In this document: positions 8,382 to 15,959 of the stretch, piece after piece | How the letters are laid out: each line of letters starts with the position of its first letter | How positions within the stretch are numbered: position 1 is the first letter of the stretch | Assembly: GCA_937871605.1 (NCBI GenBank) | Contig: CALMRM010000261.1 | Span: forward strand, 1 to 23,755 | Reading direction: 5' to 3' | Origin: an uncultured Terriglobus sp. | Lineage (GTDB): Bacteria > Acidobacteriota > Terriglobia > Terriglobales > Acidobacteriaceae | DNA length: 23,755 bases | The notes under the pieces: generated by a model | Seen by the model: the letters and a program-made list of their open reading frames with translations, nothing else | Databases searched by the model: none | Told to the model about the DNA's origin: nothing | Made by a program: the position numbers and the translations under genes

Positions 8382-9617
8382 ATGTTCTTCTCCACACCGC
8401 TTTCGGGCCTCAATGCAAGTTCGGCAGCGCTCAAGACTGTCTCAAACAATCTCGCCAACATGAACACGGATGGCTTTAAGTCACAAACGACGACCTTCTC
8501 GGATCTCTTCTACCAGGACTACGGTGCGAGTGGTAGCGGAGATCCTATTCAATCCGGCCTGGGTGTGCAGGTATCGGGCAGCACGCAGGACTTCAGCAAC
8601 GGCGTGATCTCCTCGAACGGTGTTACTTCAAACATGGCGCTGAACGGTTCCGGCTTTTTTGTCACGCAAAGCGAGAGCGGTACGCAGACATATACGCGCA
8701 ATGGTGACTTCACGACCAATGCAGCCGGCCAGCTGATCACACAGTCTGGCGAACAGGTGATGGGATACCCGGCCAGCGGCGGTGTGGTTTCCACCAACGC
8801 AAAGCTGGAGCCGCTCTCCGTGGGTGCGGGTACCACCTCTCCCGCAACCCCCACCTCCACCTTTTCTCTCAGCACCAACCTCAACTCAGCGTCGGCAGAC
8901 GGCACCACCTTTCAGTCGCCCATCAGCGTGTACGACTCGCTGGGTGCGTCGCACGTGCTCACCGTGACGTACACCAAAACAGGGGCCAATCAGTGGCAGT
9001 ACGACGTGTCTCTGCCCTCCAAGGATATGCAGGGCGGTACGGGTACCACCAGTGTGGCCAGCGGTACGCTGGACTTTAACAGCTCGGGCAGCCTTACGTC
9101 TCCGAGTGCTCCCATTGCCATTTCCGTCGGTCCTTTGTCGAACGGCGCGACCACCATGCAGCAGACCTGGACCCTGGCCGACGCATCCGGCGACTCGCTT
9201 CTGACGCAGACGGCCAGCAACTCGAGCAACAACTCGACCCTGCAGGACGGCTTTGCCGCAGGCGTGCTGAACACCTATACCGTTGAGACCGACGGCACCA
9301 TCCAGGCAAGCTTTTCGAACGGGCAGACCCGCGCCATCGGCCAGGTGGCTGTCGCGAACTTTGCCAATCCTGAGGGGCTCAGCCTGTCGGGCAACAATGA
9401 ATTTACCAGCACGACCGCGTCGGGCGCAGCCGTCATTGGCGTCGCTGGCACGGGTGGCAGGGGGACGATCGCAGGCGCCTCTGTAGAGCAGAGCAACGTG
9501 GACGTCGCCTCACAGTTTGCATCGCTCATCGTGTACCAGCGAGCGTATGAGGCCAACGCAAAAGCGATCACGGCCTTTGACCAGTTGGAACAGGACACCA
9601 TCGCCATGAAGAGCTAG
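8382..9617 (+). CDS. flgE: FlgE, hook protein
   Basis: 411 residues, about the enteric FlgE length. The N-terminal helix has SNNLANMNTDGFK (21-33). ALNGSGFFVTQ, TYTRNGDF and the C-terminal IVYQRAYEANAKAI plus FDQLEQDTI are standard for hook proteins. The middle, containing YDSLGASHVLTVTYTKTGANQW, matches the FlgE D2/D1 domain. Subunits are exported and polymerise under FlgD into the hook. AGGAG at 8370-8374 is 7 nt before the ATG. A strong inverted repeat lies 34 nt after the stop, and flgE seems to end this transcription unit. Confidence 0.98.
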   Translation: MFFSTPLSGLNASSAALKTVSNNLANMNTDGFKSQTTTFSDLFYQDYGASGSGDPIQSGLGVQVSGSTQDFSNGVISSNGVTSNMALNGSGFFVTQSESGTQTYTRNGDFTTNAAGQLITQSGEQVMGYPASGGVVSTNAKLEPLSVGAGTTSPATPTSTFSLSTNLNSASADGTTFQSPISVYDSLGASHVLTVTYTKTGANQWQYDVSLPSKDMQGGTGTTSVASGTLDFNSSGSLTSPSAPIAISVGPLSNGATTMQQTWTLADASGDSLLTQTASNSSNNSTLQDGFAAGVLNTYTVETDGTIQASFSNGQTRAIGQVAVANFANPEGLSLSGNNEFTSTTASGAAVIGVAGTGGRGTIAGASVEQSNVDVASQFASLIVYQRAYEANAKAITAFDQLEQDTIAMKS

Positions 9618-9651
9618 CGAGTTAACACGGGCCGCAACACGTCGCTAAGAA

Positions 9652-9687
9652 GAAGCACAGCCTCGACACGATGAGGGGCTGTGCTTC
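9652..9687 (+). terminator. Hairpin terminator candidate after flgE
   Basis: A perfect 11-bp inverted repeat: GAAGCACAGCC at 9652-9662 and GGCTGTGCTTC at 9677-9687, with a 14-nt loop. It lies 34 nt after the flgE stop. No T-run follows (the next bases are GTGCTTATAG), so it could be a weak or Rho-assisted terminator, or an RNA end-stabilising hairpin. The position favours a transcript-end role. Confidence 0.6.
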
Positions 9688-9767
9688 GTGCTTATAGCCG
9701 TTGAAGCGGGTAAGCAGAACCACATTAGAGACTTCGAAGTTTGCTGGACACCGAGCTCGCAGGTAGC

Positions 9768-9802
9768 GCGCCAGGATCCTCGACCTTTGTCTTTCCTGGC
9801 GC
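9768..9802. repeat. Perfect 9-bp inverted repeat upstream of the sigma-54 promoter
   Basis: GCGCCAGGA at 9768-9776 is exactly complementary to TCCTGGCGC at 9794-9802, with a 17-nt spacer. The centre lies about 80 bp before the predicted start of the sigma-54 promoter. That distance suits an activator (enhancer-binding protein) site. It could instead be a second transcript-end hairpin. Function is inferred from position only. Confidence 0.5.
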
Positions 9803-9838
9803 ATCTGCAATAAAAGTCTGCTGCCCGTTGTCTCAGAG

Positions 9839-9854
9839 TGGCACATGGATTGCT
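9839..9854 (+). promoter_or_regulatory. Sigma-54 (RpoN) promoter
   Basis: TGGCAC (9839-9844), a 5-nt spacer ATGGA, then TTGCT (9850-9854). This fits the sigma-54 -24/-12 consensus TGGCAC-N5-TTGCW, with the invariant GG and GC at the correct spacing. It is intergenic, on the coding strand, about 70 nt before the SpoA-domain gene. Transcription would start near 9865. If active, the export-gate operon needs RpoN and an AAA+ activator such as an FlbD/FleQ/FlrC-type protein. No such gene is in the window. Confidence 0.8.
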
Positions 9855-9921
9855 TTAGTCCTCTGCATGACGTATCCGCGCCCACCCGCGCTGCCATCGC
9901 GCGCCACCCGGAGGAGCAGCC

Positions 9922-10209
9922 ATGAGTGAGCTACAGCAGTACACACCCGTAGCGGTCGCCAGCGGCGAAGAAGAGTTGAACCGGCGGCTGGCAGAGTTGC
10001 AGCAGCTGCCCATGAGCCTTGTGCTTGAGGTGGAGATTGCTGACTTCACGGTCGGTACACTCATGGCACTGCAGCCAGGGGCTGTTCTGGCAACCGCTGC
10101 GCAACAGAATGAAGACTTGATGCTCCAGGTGAACGGCCAGCCGGTTGGCCCTGTCAAGTTCGACGTGACCGGCGACCGCCTTGCCGTTCGGCTGACAGGG
10201 ATCGCATGA
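9922..10209 (+). CDS. Small SpoA-domain protein (second FliN/FliY-like C-ring protein)
   Basis: 95 residues. After a short N-terminal helix, residues 29-94 form a divergent SpoA (FliN/FliM C-terminal) domain. LPMSLVLEVEIADFTVGTLM is followed by LQPGAVL, and then VNGQPVGPVKFDV and DRLAVRLTGI. These line up with VDVPLSVTLRF, LNTGSLVEL, LGDRVIARGEVVIV and YGLRVQEI of the FliN encoded at 16866. The ELDR segment of typical FliN is not kept. It probably acts in the C-ring or sorting platform beneath the export gate. It has a strong GGAGGAG site, is the first gene after the sigma-54 promoter, and overlaps the next gene by ATGA. A type III SctQ-like role is possible. Confidence 0.8.
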   Translation: MSELQQYTPVAVASGEEELNRRLAELQQLPMSLVLEVEIADFTVGTLMALQPGAVLATAAQQNEDLMLQVNGQPVGPVKFDVTGDRLAVRLTGIA

Positions 10210-11594
10210 CATCGGAATGGATTGCACGTGTGCAACGCACGATGCACGAAACGCAGCGGAGCCACCCAGTCGCAACAGCATGGCGGTTGCTCACTGTCGG
10301 CAGCAAGAGGATGTTCGCGGCGCGGGAAAACCGTCGGTTGCGTGTCGCGGAAAGTGTGTCGCTGGGCGATCGGCGCTTTGTTGTGCTGCTGGAGGCTGAT
10401 AACGAGCACTACCTCGTGGGTGCCAGCGCGGCCGGCGTCACGTTGCTGACCCGTTTGGGTGGCGCGCACCCCCACGACGCTGCGGACACGCTGCCGAACG
10501 GTGGGGAGCAGTGCACCGCCGAGAGCGGACTGAAAGTGGCTGCACTTCGCCCCGGTGCTGCAGCGGCAGCCCCCAAGCAGCACACGCCAGAGGTGACACC
10601 CAGCTATGCACAGGTGCAAGCCGAGCTTCTCGCTGGTAGCGGTCCTGGCACGGCTGCTTCAGTCTCGCCCGCTGTACCAAAGCAGCAGGACAGCACACTG
10701 GAACCCAAGCTGTCAGAAGTCGCGTTACACGCGGCAGTGCCGCTGGCAAGCGCCGGGATGCGGCGGCATGCGTTTCCAGTGGGCAGGATGCTGGCGCTGC
10801 TCTTTGCTCTTCAGTTGCTCCTGCCGGTTCGCTCGCTGCCGGGTCAGGGGCCGGGTACGGCAGCGGCAACGTCCACGACACATGCATCTGCCATACCGAA
10901 CTCAACCACACGGTCCACGCCCGACTCCAAGAACAACCAGTCCGGCCTGTCGCTGACGGGCCTTGGCGGCAACTCTGCCCCGTGGACCATTGTTGTCCTG
11001 CTCACGGTGCTGACGCTGATTCCGTCGCTGATGATCTGCATGACGCCCTTTGCGCGGCTGCTGGTGGTGTTTCACTTCCTGCGTCAAGCCCTTGGCCTGC
11101 AGACGACGCCATCGAACCAGACACTGATTGGCCTCTCCCTGATTCTCACCTTCTTCCTCATGGAGCCGGTTGGAAAGCAGATCTACAACAGCAGCTTTGT
11201 ACCGCTGCAGAGCGGGCAGATAACCGCCTTGGAGGCAGTGGATCGCGGCAGTGAACCACTGCGCCACTTCATGGCACATTACGTTCGCGAGAAGGACGCA
11301 GCCCTGTTCCTTGAGATTGCGCACGCGCCCCGACCAAAGTCCATCGACGACGTTTCCCTGCGCGTCCTCATGCCTGCATACATCGTGTCGGAGCTGAAAG
11401 CAGGCTTCCAGATTGGTGCTGTGCTCTTTCTCCCGTTCCTGGTGGTGGACATCGTCATCGCGTCCATCACAACGTCTGTCGGCATGATGCAGCTGCCGCC
11501 TGTCGTCATCTCCACGCCGCTCAAGCTCATGCTGTTTCTCATGGTCGATGGCTGGCATCTGCTCATAGGCGCTCTGGTCAGGAGCTTCTACTAG
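10206..11594 (+). CDS. fliP: FliO-FliP fusion, flagellar export gate protein
   Basis: One 462-residue ORF with two family signatures. Residues 44-86 (RLRVAESVSLGDRRFVVLLE, then HYLVGASAAGVTLLTRLG) match the FliO cytoplasmic domain. Residues about 87-185 are an Ala/Pro/Gly/Thr-rich linker. A hydrophobic signal-like segment (MLALLFALQLLLPV, 195-208) leads into LPGQGPG, where FliP normally follows its cleaved signal peptide. Residues about 258-462 are complete FliP, with MTPFARLLVVFHFLRQALG, PSNQTLIGLSL, MPAYIVSELKAGFQIG and the C-terminal LKLMLFLMVDGWHLL. FliP forms the pore with FliQ and FliR. No FliO membrane helix is present at the N-terminus. Internal ATGs at 10758 and 10788 could produce FliP alone, but both have poor ribosome sites. 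Confidence 0.93.
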   Translation: MTSEWIARVQRTMHETQRSHPVATAWRLLTVGSKRMFAARENRRLRVAESVSLGDRRFVVLLEADNEHYLVGASAAGVTLLTRLGGAHPHDAADTLPNGGEQCTAESGLKVAALRPGAAAAAPKQHTPEVTPSYAQVQAELLAGSGPGTAASVSPAVPKQQDSTLEPKLSEVALHAAVPLASAGMRRHAFPVGRMLALLFALQLLLPVRSLPGQGPGTAAATSTTHASAIPNSTTRSTPDSKNNQSGLSLTGLGGNSAPWTIVVLLTVLTLIPSLMICMTPFARLLVVFHFLRQALGLQTTPSNQTLIGLSLILTFFLMEPVGKQIYNSSFVPLQSGQITALEAVDRGSEPLRHFMAHYVREKDAALFLEIAHAPRPKSIDDVSLRVLMPAYIVSELKAGFQIGAVLFLPFLVVDIVIASITTSVGMMQLPPVVISTPLKLMLFLMVDGWHLLIGALVRSFY

Positions 11595-11863
11595 TGGGCA
11601 CCGACCAGGTTGTAACGCTGGCCCGCGCCATGCTGATGGAAGTTGCGTTGTTGCTGGCACCCATTCTGCTGCTCGTGGTCTTGGTTAGCTTTGTTATCAG
11701 CCTGATGCAGGTGCTGACTTCATTGCAGGACCAGACACTCTCCTCGGTGCCACGCCTTGTGATCACGGGCGCTGCACTGTTCCTGCTGATGCCCTGGATG
11801 TGGCGGCACATGGCCCTCTACACCATTCACATGCTGGGCGACTTTCACGCGGTGCTGCAATGA
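11594..11863 (+). CDS. fliQ: FliQ, export gate protein
   Basis: 89 residues with two hydrophobic helices (about 14-37 and 52-71), the standard FliQ size and topology. DQVVTLARAMLMEVALLLAP and VSFVISLMQVLTSLQDQTLS match the family. The start is a GTG sharing one base with the fliP stop. AGGAG at 11580-11584 lies 9 nt before it. FliQ packs around FliP and FliR in the helical export channel in the MS ring. The gene lies in the conserved fliP-fliQ-fliR order and overlaps fliR by ATGA. Confidence 0.97.
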   Translation: MGTDQVVTLARAMLMEVALLLAPILLLVVLVSFVISLMQVLTSLQDQTLSSVPRLVITGAALFLLMPWMWRHMALYTIHMLGDFHAVLQ

Positions 11864-12630
11864 TCGAGCTGCCCTTCGACAAGATCATCCTCGGCTTTCT
11901 CACCATCTCTGTCCGGCTCACCGGGCTGGTGCTCTTTGCGCCCTTCTTTGGCAGTGCCTCTGTGTCGCCGCAACTCAAGGCGGGTCTGGTGGTTGCACTC
12001 TCCGTCCTGCTATATCCCATGCTGAGCCAGCAGATTGTGCCGGTCGACCTCTCCTCCTGGCCAAAGCTCGTATTTGGGGAACTGCTGATCGGCGCGGCGA
12101 TCGGCATTGCGACCAATCTGGTGTTTGACGGCGTGCAGATGGCCGGATCGATCCTGAGCACGCAGATGGGATTCTCGCTCATCAACCTCCTCGATCCGCA
12201 GACGGAGGTGGACACCACGGTGATTGCCCAGTTTCACCAGACACTTGCCATGCTGGTGTTTCTGCGGCTCGACGTGCACCTGTGGCTCCTGCGCGCGCTG
12301 GGCCGCAGTTTCCGATTGCTGCCGCCAGGTTCAGCGCATGTGTCGCGTGCGTTCACTTTGACAGCGATCCAGGCGGGCGGTCAGGTTTTCACGCTGGGGT
12401 TGCAGATGGCCGCTCCTGTCCTATCCGCCACGTTAATCACGGACATTGTTCTGGGCCTGCTCGGCAAGGCTTCGCCCCACCTGCCGCTCATGCTGCTGGG
12501 ACCACCGCTCAAAACATTGCTGGGCTTGGGCGTTCTGTTTGCCGCCCTGCGCTACTGGCCATCCCTGCTGGATCGGTTCTTCTCCAGTTCTGTCGACCTG
12601 TCCAATACACTCCTGCACCTGGCGCGCTAG
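11860..12630 (+). CDS. fliR: FliR, export gate protein
   Basis: 256 residues from the ATG at 11860, which overlaps the fliQ stop; a longer reading from 11800 is out-of-frame fliQ. Several hydrophobic segments fit the usual six-helix FliR. GLVLFAPFFGSASVSPQLKA near the N-terminus, GELLIGAAIGIATNLVFDGV and MGFSLINLLDPQTE are characteristic. FliR completes the FliP5-FliQ4-FliR1 channel and contacts FlhB. It is followed 16 nt later by flhB. Confidence 0.97.
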   Translation: MIELPFDKIILGFLTISVRLTGLVLFAPFFGSASVSPQLKAGLVVALSVLLYPMLSQQIVPVDLSSWPKLVFGELLIGAAIGIATNLVFDGVQMAGSILSTQMGFSLINLLDPQTEVDTTVIAQFHQTLAMLVFLRLDVHLWLLRALGRSFRLLPPGSAHVSRAFTLTAIQAGGQVFTLGLQMAAPVLSATLITDIVLGLLGKASPHLPLMLLGPPLKTLLGLGVLFAALRYWPSLLDRFFSSSVDLSNTLLHLAR

Positions 12631-12646
12631 AGATCGGGATTGTCAC

Positions 12647-13753
12647 TTGGCTGAAGCGAATAAGACCGAGAAGCCCACGGAGTACCGCCGCAAGAAGGCC
12701 CGGGAAGAGGGTCAGATTGCGCGATCGCGCGAGTTTGGGAATGTGCTCGCCCTCATTGGCGTGATCGTCGTGACAGTCGCGCTCAGCCAGGATGCCGCCC
12801 AGCACTGGACTTCTTTTTACATCGGCCTGTTGGTGGCAGCCACAGAAGGCGACTTCTCAAGCAGTGGCCCCATTCTGTTTTGGAGCGCGCTTGAGGTGCT
12901 CCGATGGATGGGGCCGGTACTGCTCCTGGCCATGGTGCTCTCTGTCGGCGCTTCCCTGTCGCAGGGCGGCCTTAACTTTGCGCCTGCTGCGCTTACCCCT
13001 AAGCCCAGCCGCCTGAGCCCAGGCAACCGGCTCGGTCAAATCTTTTCCATTGCCACCCTGGGCACGCTTGCCAAAAGCTTGCTTCCGGCGTTTGCCATCG
13101 CACTCTTTGGCGGCCTGGCTGTGCAGTCGCACTGGAGCGAGCTGGCACGTGCCTCCGGTTCAGACATTCGGTTGGTGACGAGACTGGTCGGCGACATTTT
13201 GGAATCCGTGGTGTGGAAGAGCGCCTTGGTGCTGCTGCTGTGGGCTGCCGTGGATTACCTGCTGACCTGGCAGCAGGGTGAAAGCAAGCTGCGCATGAGC
13301 CACGAAGAAATCAAGCGCGAACACAAGGAGCACAACGGCAATCCGTTTGTGAAAGGCCACATCCGCAAACTGCAGCGCGCCATGCGGCAACGCAAACCAC
13401 TTGCAGCGGCAGCCAGTGCAACCCTGATCGTGACGAACCCCACCCATGTGGCCGTTGCCCTGCGATATGAGACCTCCATGGCAGCACCGGAGGTTGTGGC
13501 GAAGGGGTTGGATCTGCTCGCGCAGAAGATCAAGGCCATTGCGCATGAGCACGAGGTGCCCATGTTCGAAAACAGGACGCTTGCCCGCGCCCTGTACAAA
13601 GACGTGGAGGTCGGACAGACGATTCCGGCTGAACTGTACGGCGCAGTGGCCGAAATCCTAGTTACAGTGTTCCGTGCCCAGGCACGTATGCGTGACGAAG
13701 ACAACATGCGCAGCCAACGCAACGCTGCCGGAGACGTGGTGCCACCCCGATGA
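12647..13753 (+). CDS. flhB: FlhB, export specificity switch protein
   Basis: 368 residues from a TTG at 12647, which gives (M)AEANKTEKPTEYRRKKARE, the typical charged FlhB start. Reading further upstream only gives out-of-frame fliR sequence. Four hydrophobic helices occupy about residues 30-215. The autocleavage motif NPTH is at 264-267, followed by VAVALRYE. FlhB controls the change from rod/hook to filament export, signalled by FliK, and autocleaves between N264 and P265. CGGGA about 7 nt upstream is a weak ribosome site. The stop overlaps flhA by ATGA. Confidence 0.97.
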   Translation: MAEANKTEKPTEYRRKKAREEGQIARSREFGNVLALIGVIVVTVALSQDAAQHWTSFYIGLLVAATEGDFSSSGPILFWSALEVLRWMGPVLLLAMVLSVGASLSQGGLNFAPAALTPKPSRLSPGNRLGQIFSIATLGTLAKSLLPAFAIALFGGLAVQSHWSELARASGSDIRLVTRLVGDILESVVWKSALVLLLWAAVDYLLTWQQGESKLRMSHEEIKREHKEHNGNPFVKGHIRKLQRAMRQRKPLAAAASATLIVTNPTHVAVALRYETSMAAPEVVAKGLDLLAQKIKAIAHEHEVPMFENRTLARALYKDVEVGQTIPAELYGAVAEILVTVFRAQARMRDEDNMRSQRNAAGDVVPPR

Positions 13754-15831
13754 AGTCGAAGAAATTCCTCACGTTTCTGAACAGCTTTGGTGAGTGGGCG
13801 GTGCCGCTGGCCGCCGTCTGCATGATTTTTGTGCTGCTGGTGCCACTGCCGCCCTTCGTCCTGGATCTGCTGCTGACGGGGAGCATCGCGGTCTCGGTCC
13901 TGGTGCTGCTGACCGCCATCCAGGTGCTGCGTCCGGTACAGTTTTCCGTGTTTCCCAGCGTCATCCTGTTGCTCACACTTACGCGGCTGGCGCTTGACCT
14001 GGCCTGTACCCGCCGCATCCTGCTGCACGGCAATGAGGGTCCCTCCGCAGCAGGTGCCGTTGTGGAAGCGTTCGGCCAGTTTGTCATGGGCGGCAACTAC
14101 ATTGTGGGCTTTGTGTTATTTGCAGCCCTGGTTGCCATTCAGTTCCTTGTCATCAGCCATGGTGCGGTACGTACCGCTGAGGTTTCCGCGCGCTTCACGC
14201 TCGATGCCATGCCCGGCAAGCAGATGGCCATCGACGCCGACCTGAACGCGGGGCTCATCAATGAGGAACAGGCCCGCACCCGGCGCGAACTGGTCGCGCA
14301 GGAGGCCGAGTTCTGCGGCGCGATGGACGGCGCGGCGCGTTTCAGCCAGCGTGACTCCGTAGCGACGATCCTCATTCTTGCCATCAACATCATCGCCGGC
14401 TTCATGGTCGGTGTTTTCCAGCAGGGCGTGCCCTTTATGGAGGCGCTTAAAACTTACACGGTGCTGACGGTCGGAGACGGCCTGGTCTCGATTCTTCCGT
14501 CTCTGCTTGTGTCTGTGGCAGGCGGCATTGTGGTCACGCGCGCCGCGTCAAAGCAGACGCTTGGCGTGGACATGAGCCGCCAGCTTGTCAATTCGTCTTC
14601 CCTGCTCTGGATTGCTGGTGGCGTGCTGGTGGCGCTTGGTCTCATCCCAGGGCTGCCCAAATTCAGTTTTTTCGCGCTGGGCGCAGGCCTGATGTTTGGC
14701 GGCTACAAGCTCAAGGGAACCGCAGCTGCAGCGGCCACCGCAGACGCGGCGGACGCACAGAAGACAAAAGGCGGCGCACCCGCACCTGCAGCCGCGGACC
14801 CGTTCGATGCTGTCCTGAAACTTGACGATCTGACCCTGGAAGTGGGAGCCGGATTGGTGCCACTGGTAGACGAGAAGCAGGGCGGCCAACTGCTCAATCG
14901 CATCAAGGGCTTGCGTAAGAAGCTGGCGCAGCAGCTTGGCTTTCTGGTGCCTCCGATCCACATCACGGACAACCTTGCCCTGCGTGAAAACGAATATGTG
15001 CTGCTGACACGCGGCATCGAGGTTGCACGCTGGGAGTTGCGCCGTGACCAGCTGCTGGCGATCAACTCCGGCCCAGGAACAATCGATCTGCCAGGCGTCG
15101 ACACGCAAGAGCCCGCATTCAACGTGGCCGCAAAGTGGATTGCTCCCGCGCTGCAGGCGCAAGCCATTGCAAAAGGCTGCGCAGTAGTGGAGCCCACGTC
15201 CGTCCTCAGCGCGCACCTGGCGGAAGTCATCAAGACCAACGCATATGAGTTGCTGAGCCGTCACGAGACAAAGCGCCTGATCGATCGCCTGACCGACTCC
15301 CATCCCAAGCTTGTCGACGAACTGATTCCCAAATTGTTGAGCCTGGGCGAACTACAGCGTGTGCTGCAGGGCCTCTTGCGGGAAGGTGTAAGCATTCGCG
15401 ACCTGGGCACGATTCTCGAAGGCCTGGTGGAAACCGCTGCCGTCAATAAGCACCCTGTGGCGTTAGTGGAGGCATGCCGGCAGTCCCTGAGCCGCGCCTT
15501 GGTGAAGCCCCTCTTGTCGGAAGATGGTGAGCTAAAGGTAATGACGCTCGACTCGTCCATCGAGGAGGAGTGTGCACGTGCCGGCAACTTACAACCCGGG
15601 CAAATCAGCTCCAGCGGGCTGCAAGTTTCGGTGGCGCGCAAAGTGCTGGAAGGGCTGCGGTCCGCGCTCGGCCCAGAGGCTGGTTCGACGCCACCTGTGC
15701 TGCTGTGCTCTTCGCCGGGCAGGTTCTACCTGCGTCGCCTGCTGGAGCCGTTTCTGCCAAAGGTGGTGGTGGTTTCGCCGGCAGAGATTCCGCCCATGAC
15801 GCCCGTACGAACACTGGGCGTGGTGCGCTGA
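13750..15831 (+). CDS. flhA: FlhA, export gate protein
   Basis: 693 residues, the usual FlhA length. About eight membrane segments lie in the first 320 residues. The FHIPEP signature RLALDLACTRRILLHGNEG begins at 79. VSARFTLDAMPGKQMAIDAD and LNAGLINEEQARTRR form the conserved cytoplasmic loop with its proton-coupling acidic residues. An Ala-rich linker (about 322-352) leads to the large cytoplasmic domain that forms a nonameric ring and receives FliI/FliJ and chaperone-substrate complexes. It overlaps flhB by ATGA. It is followed by a 128-bp gap, so a transcript could end or begin after it. Confidence 0.98.
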   Translation: MKSKKFLTFLNSFGEWAVPLAAVCMIFVLLVPLPPFVLDLLLTGSIAVSVLVLLTAIQVLRPVQFSVFPSVILLLTLTRLALDLACTRRILLHGNEGPSAAGAVVEAFGQFVMGGNYIVGFVLFAALVAIQFLVISHGAVRTAEVSARFTLDAMPGKQMAIDADLNAGLINEEQARTRRELVAQEAEFCGAMDGAARFSQRDSVATILILAINIIAGFMVGVFQQGVPFMEALKTYTVLTVGDGLVSILPSLLVSVAGGIVVTRAASKQTLGVDMSRQLVNSSSLLWIAGGVLVALGLIPGLPKFSFFALGAGLMFGGYKLKGTAAAAATADAADAQKTKGGAPAPAAADPFDAVLKLDDLTLEVGAGLVPLVDEKQGGQLLNRIKGLRKKLAQQLGFLVPPIHITDNLALRENEYVLLTRGIEVARWELRRDQLLAINSGPGTIDLPGVDTQEPAFNVAAKWIAPALQAQAIAKGCAVVEPTSVLSAHLAEVIKTNAYELLSRHETKRLIDRLTDSHPKLVDELIPKLLSLGELQRVLQGLLREGVSIRDLGTILEGLVETAAVNKHPVALVEACRQSLSRALVKPLLSEDGELKVMTLDSSIEEECARAGNLQPGQISSSGLQVSVARKVLEGLRSALGPEAGSTPPVLLCSSPGRFYLRRLLEPFLPKVVVVSPAEIPPMTPVRTLGVVR

Positions 15832-15959
15832 GCACGGTTTGCGCAGGCACCCCGGCTCACGCTTTCCCAAGCGCGGTCCGATGAAGAAAGCATAGCGGCA
15901 CTGAGACCTGCAGACCTTCCAGATCTTTCCAGTGCACTCTACAGCTTCAGGAGCCAGGT
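15832..15959. other. Intergenic gap between flhA and fliM
   Basis: 128 bp with no gene and no fliL, which often sits before fliM. I found no correctly spaced sigma-54 or sigma-28 site and no convincing hairpin. The only clear element is CAGGAG at 15948-15953, the ribosome binding site for fliM. Whether a promoter lies here cannot be decided by eye. Confidence 0.5.

Larger units (their letters stand above)
9618..9921. other. Intergenic control region between hook and export operons
   Basis: 304 bp without a convincing gene. It contains, in order, a terminator-like hairpin after flgE, a second perfect inverted repeat, a sigma-54-type promoter, and a strong Shine-Dalgarno sequence (GGAGGAG, 9910-9916, 5 nt before the next ATG). 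The short open frames here have no recognisable protein features. The layout suggests that flgE ends one transcription unit and a separately controlled one starts with the SpoA-domain gene. Confidence 0.75.

Noticed and set aside
10741..10800. The FliO-FliP fusion as a frameshift or missed-stop artefact
   Set aside because: The frame is continuous, the linker codon use looks like that of the flanking genes, and no remnant of a FliO stop with a FliP ribosome site is visible. An artefact still cannot be fully excluded without reads.
11655..11670. TGGCAC-N5-CTGCT resembling a sigma-54 site
   Set aside because: It lies inside fliQ in codons for a conserved hydrophobic helix and lacks the first T of the -12 element, so it is probably coincidental.
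15896..15912. CGGCAC...CTGCA in the flhA-fliM gap as a sigma-54 site
   Set aside because: The GG-to-GC spacing is one base too long, which normally abolishes sigma-54 recognition.
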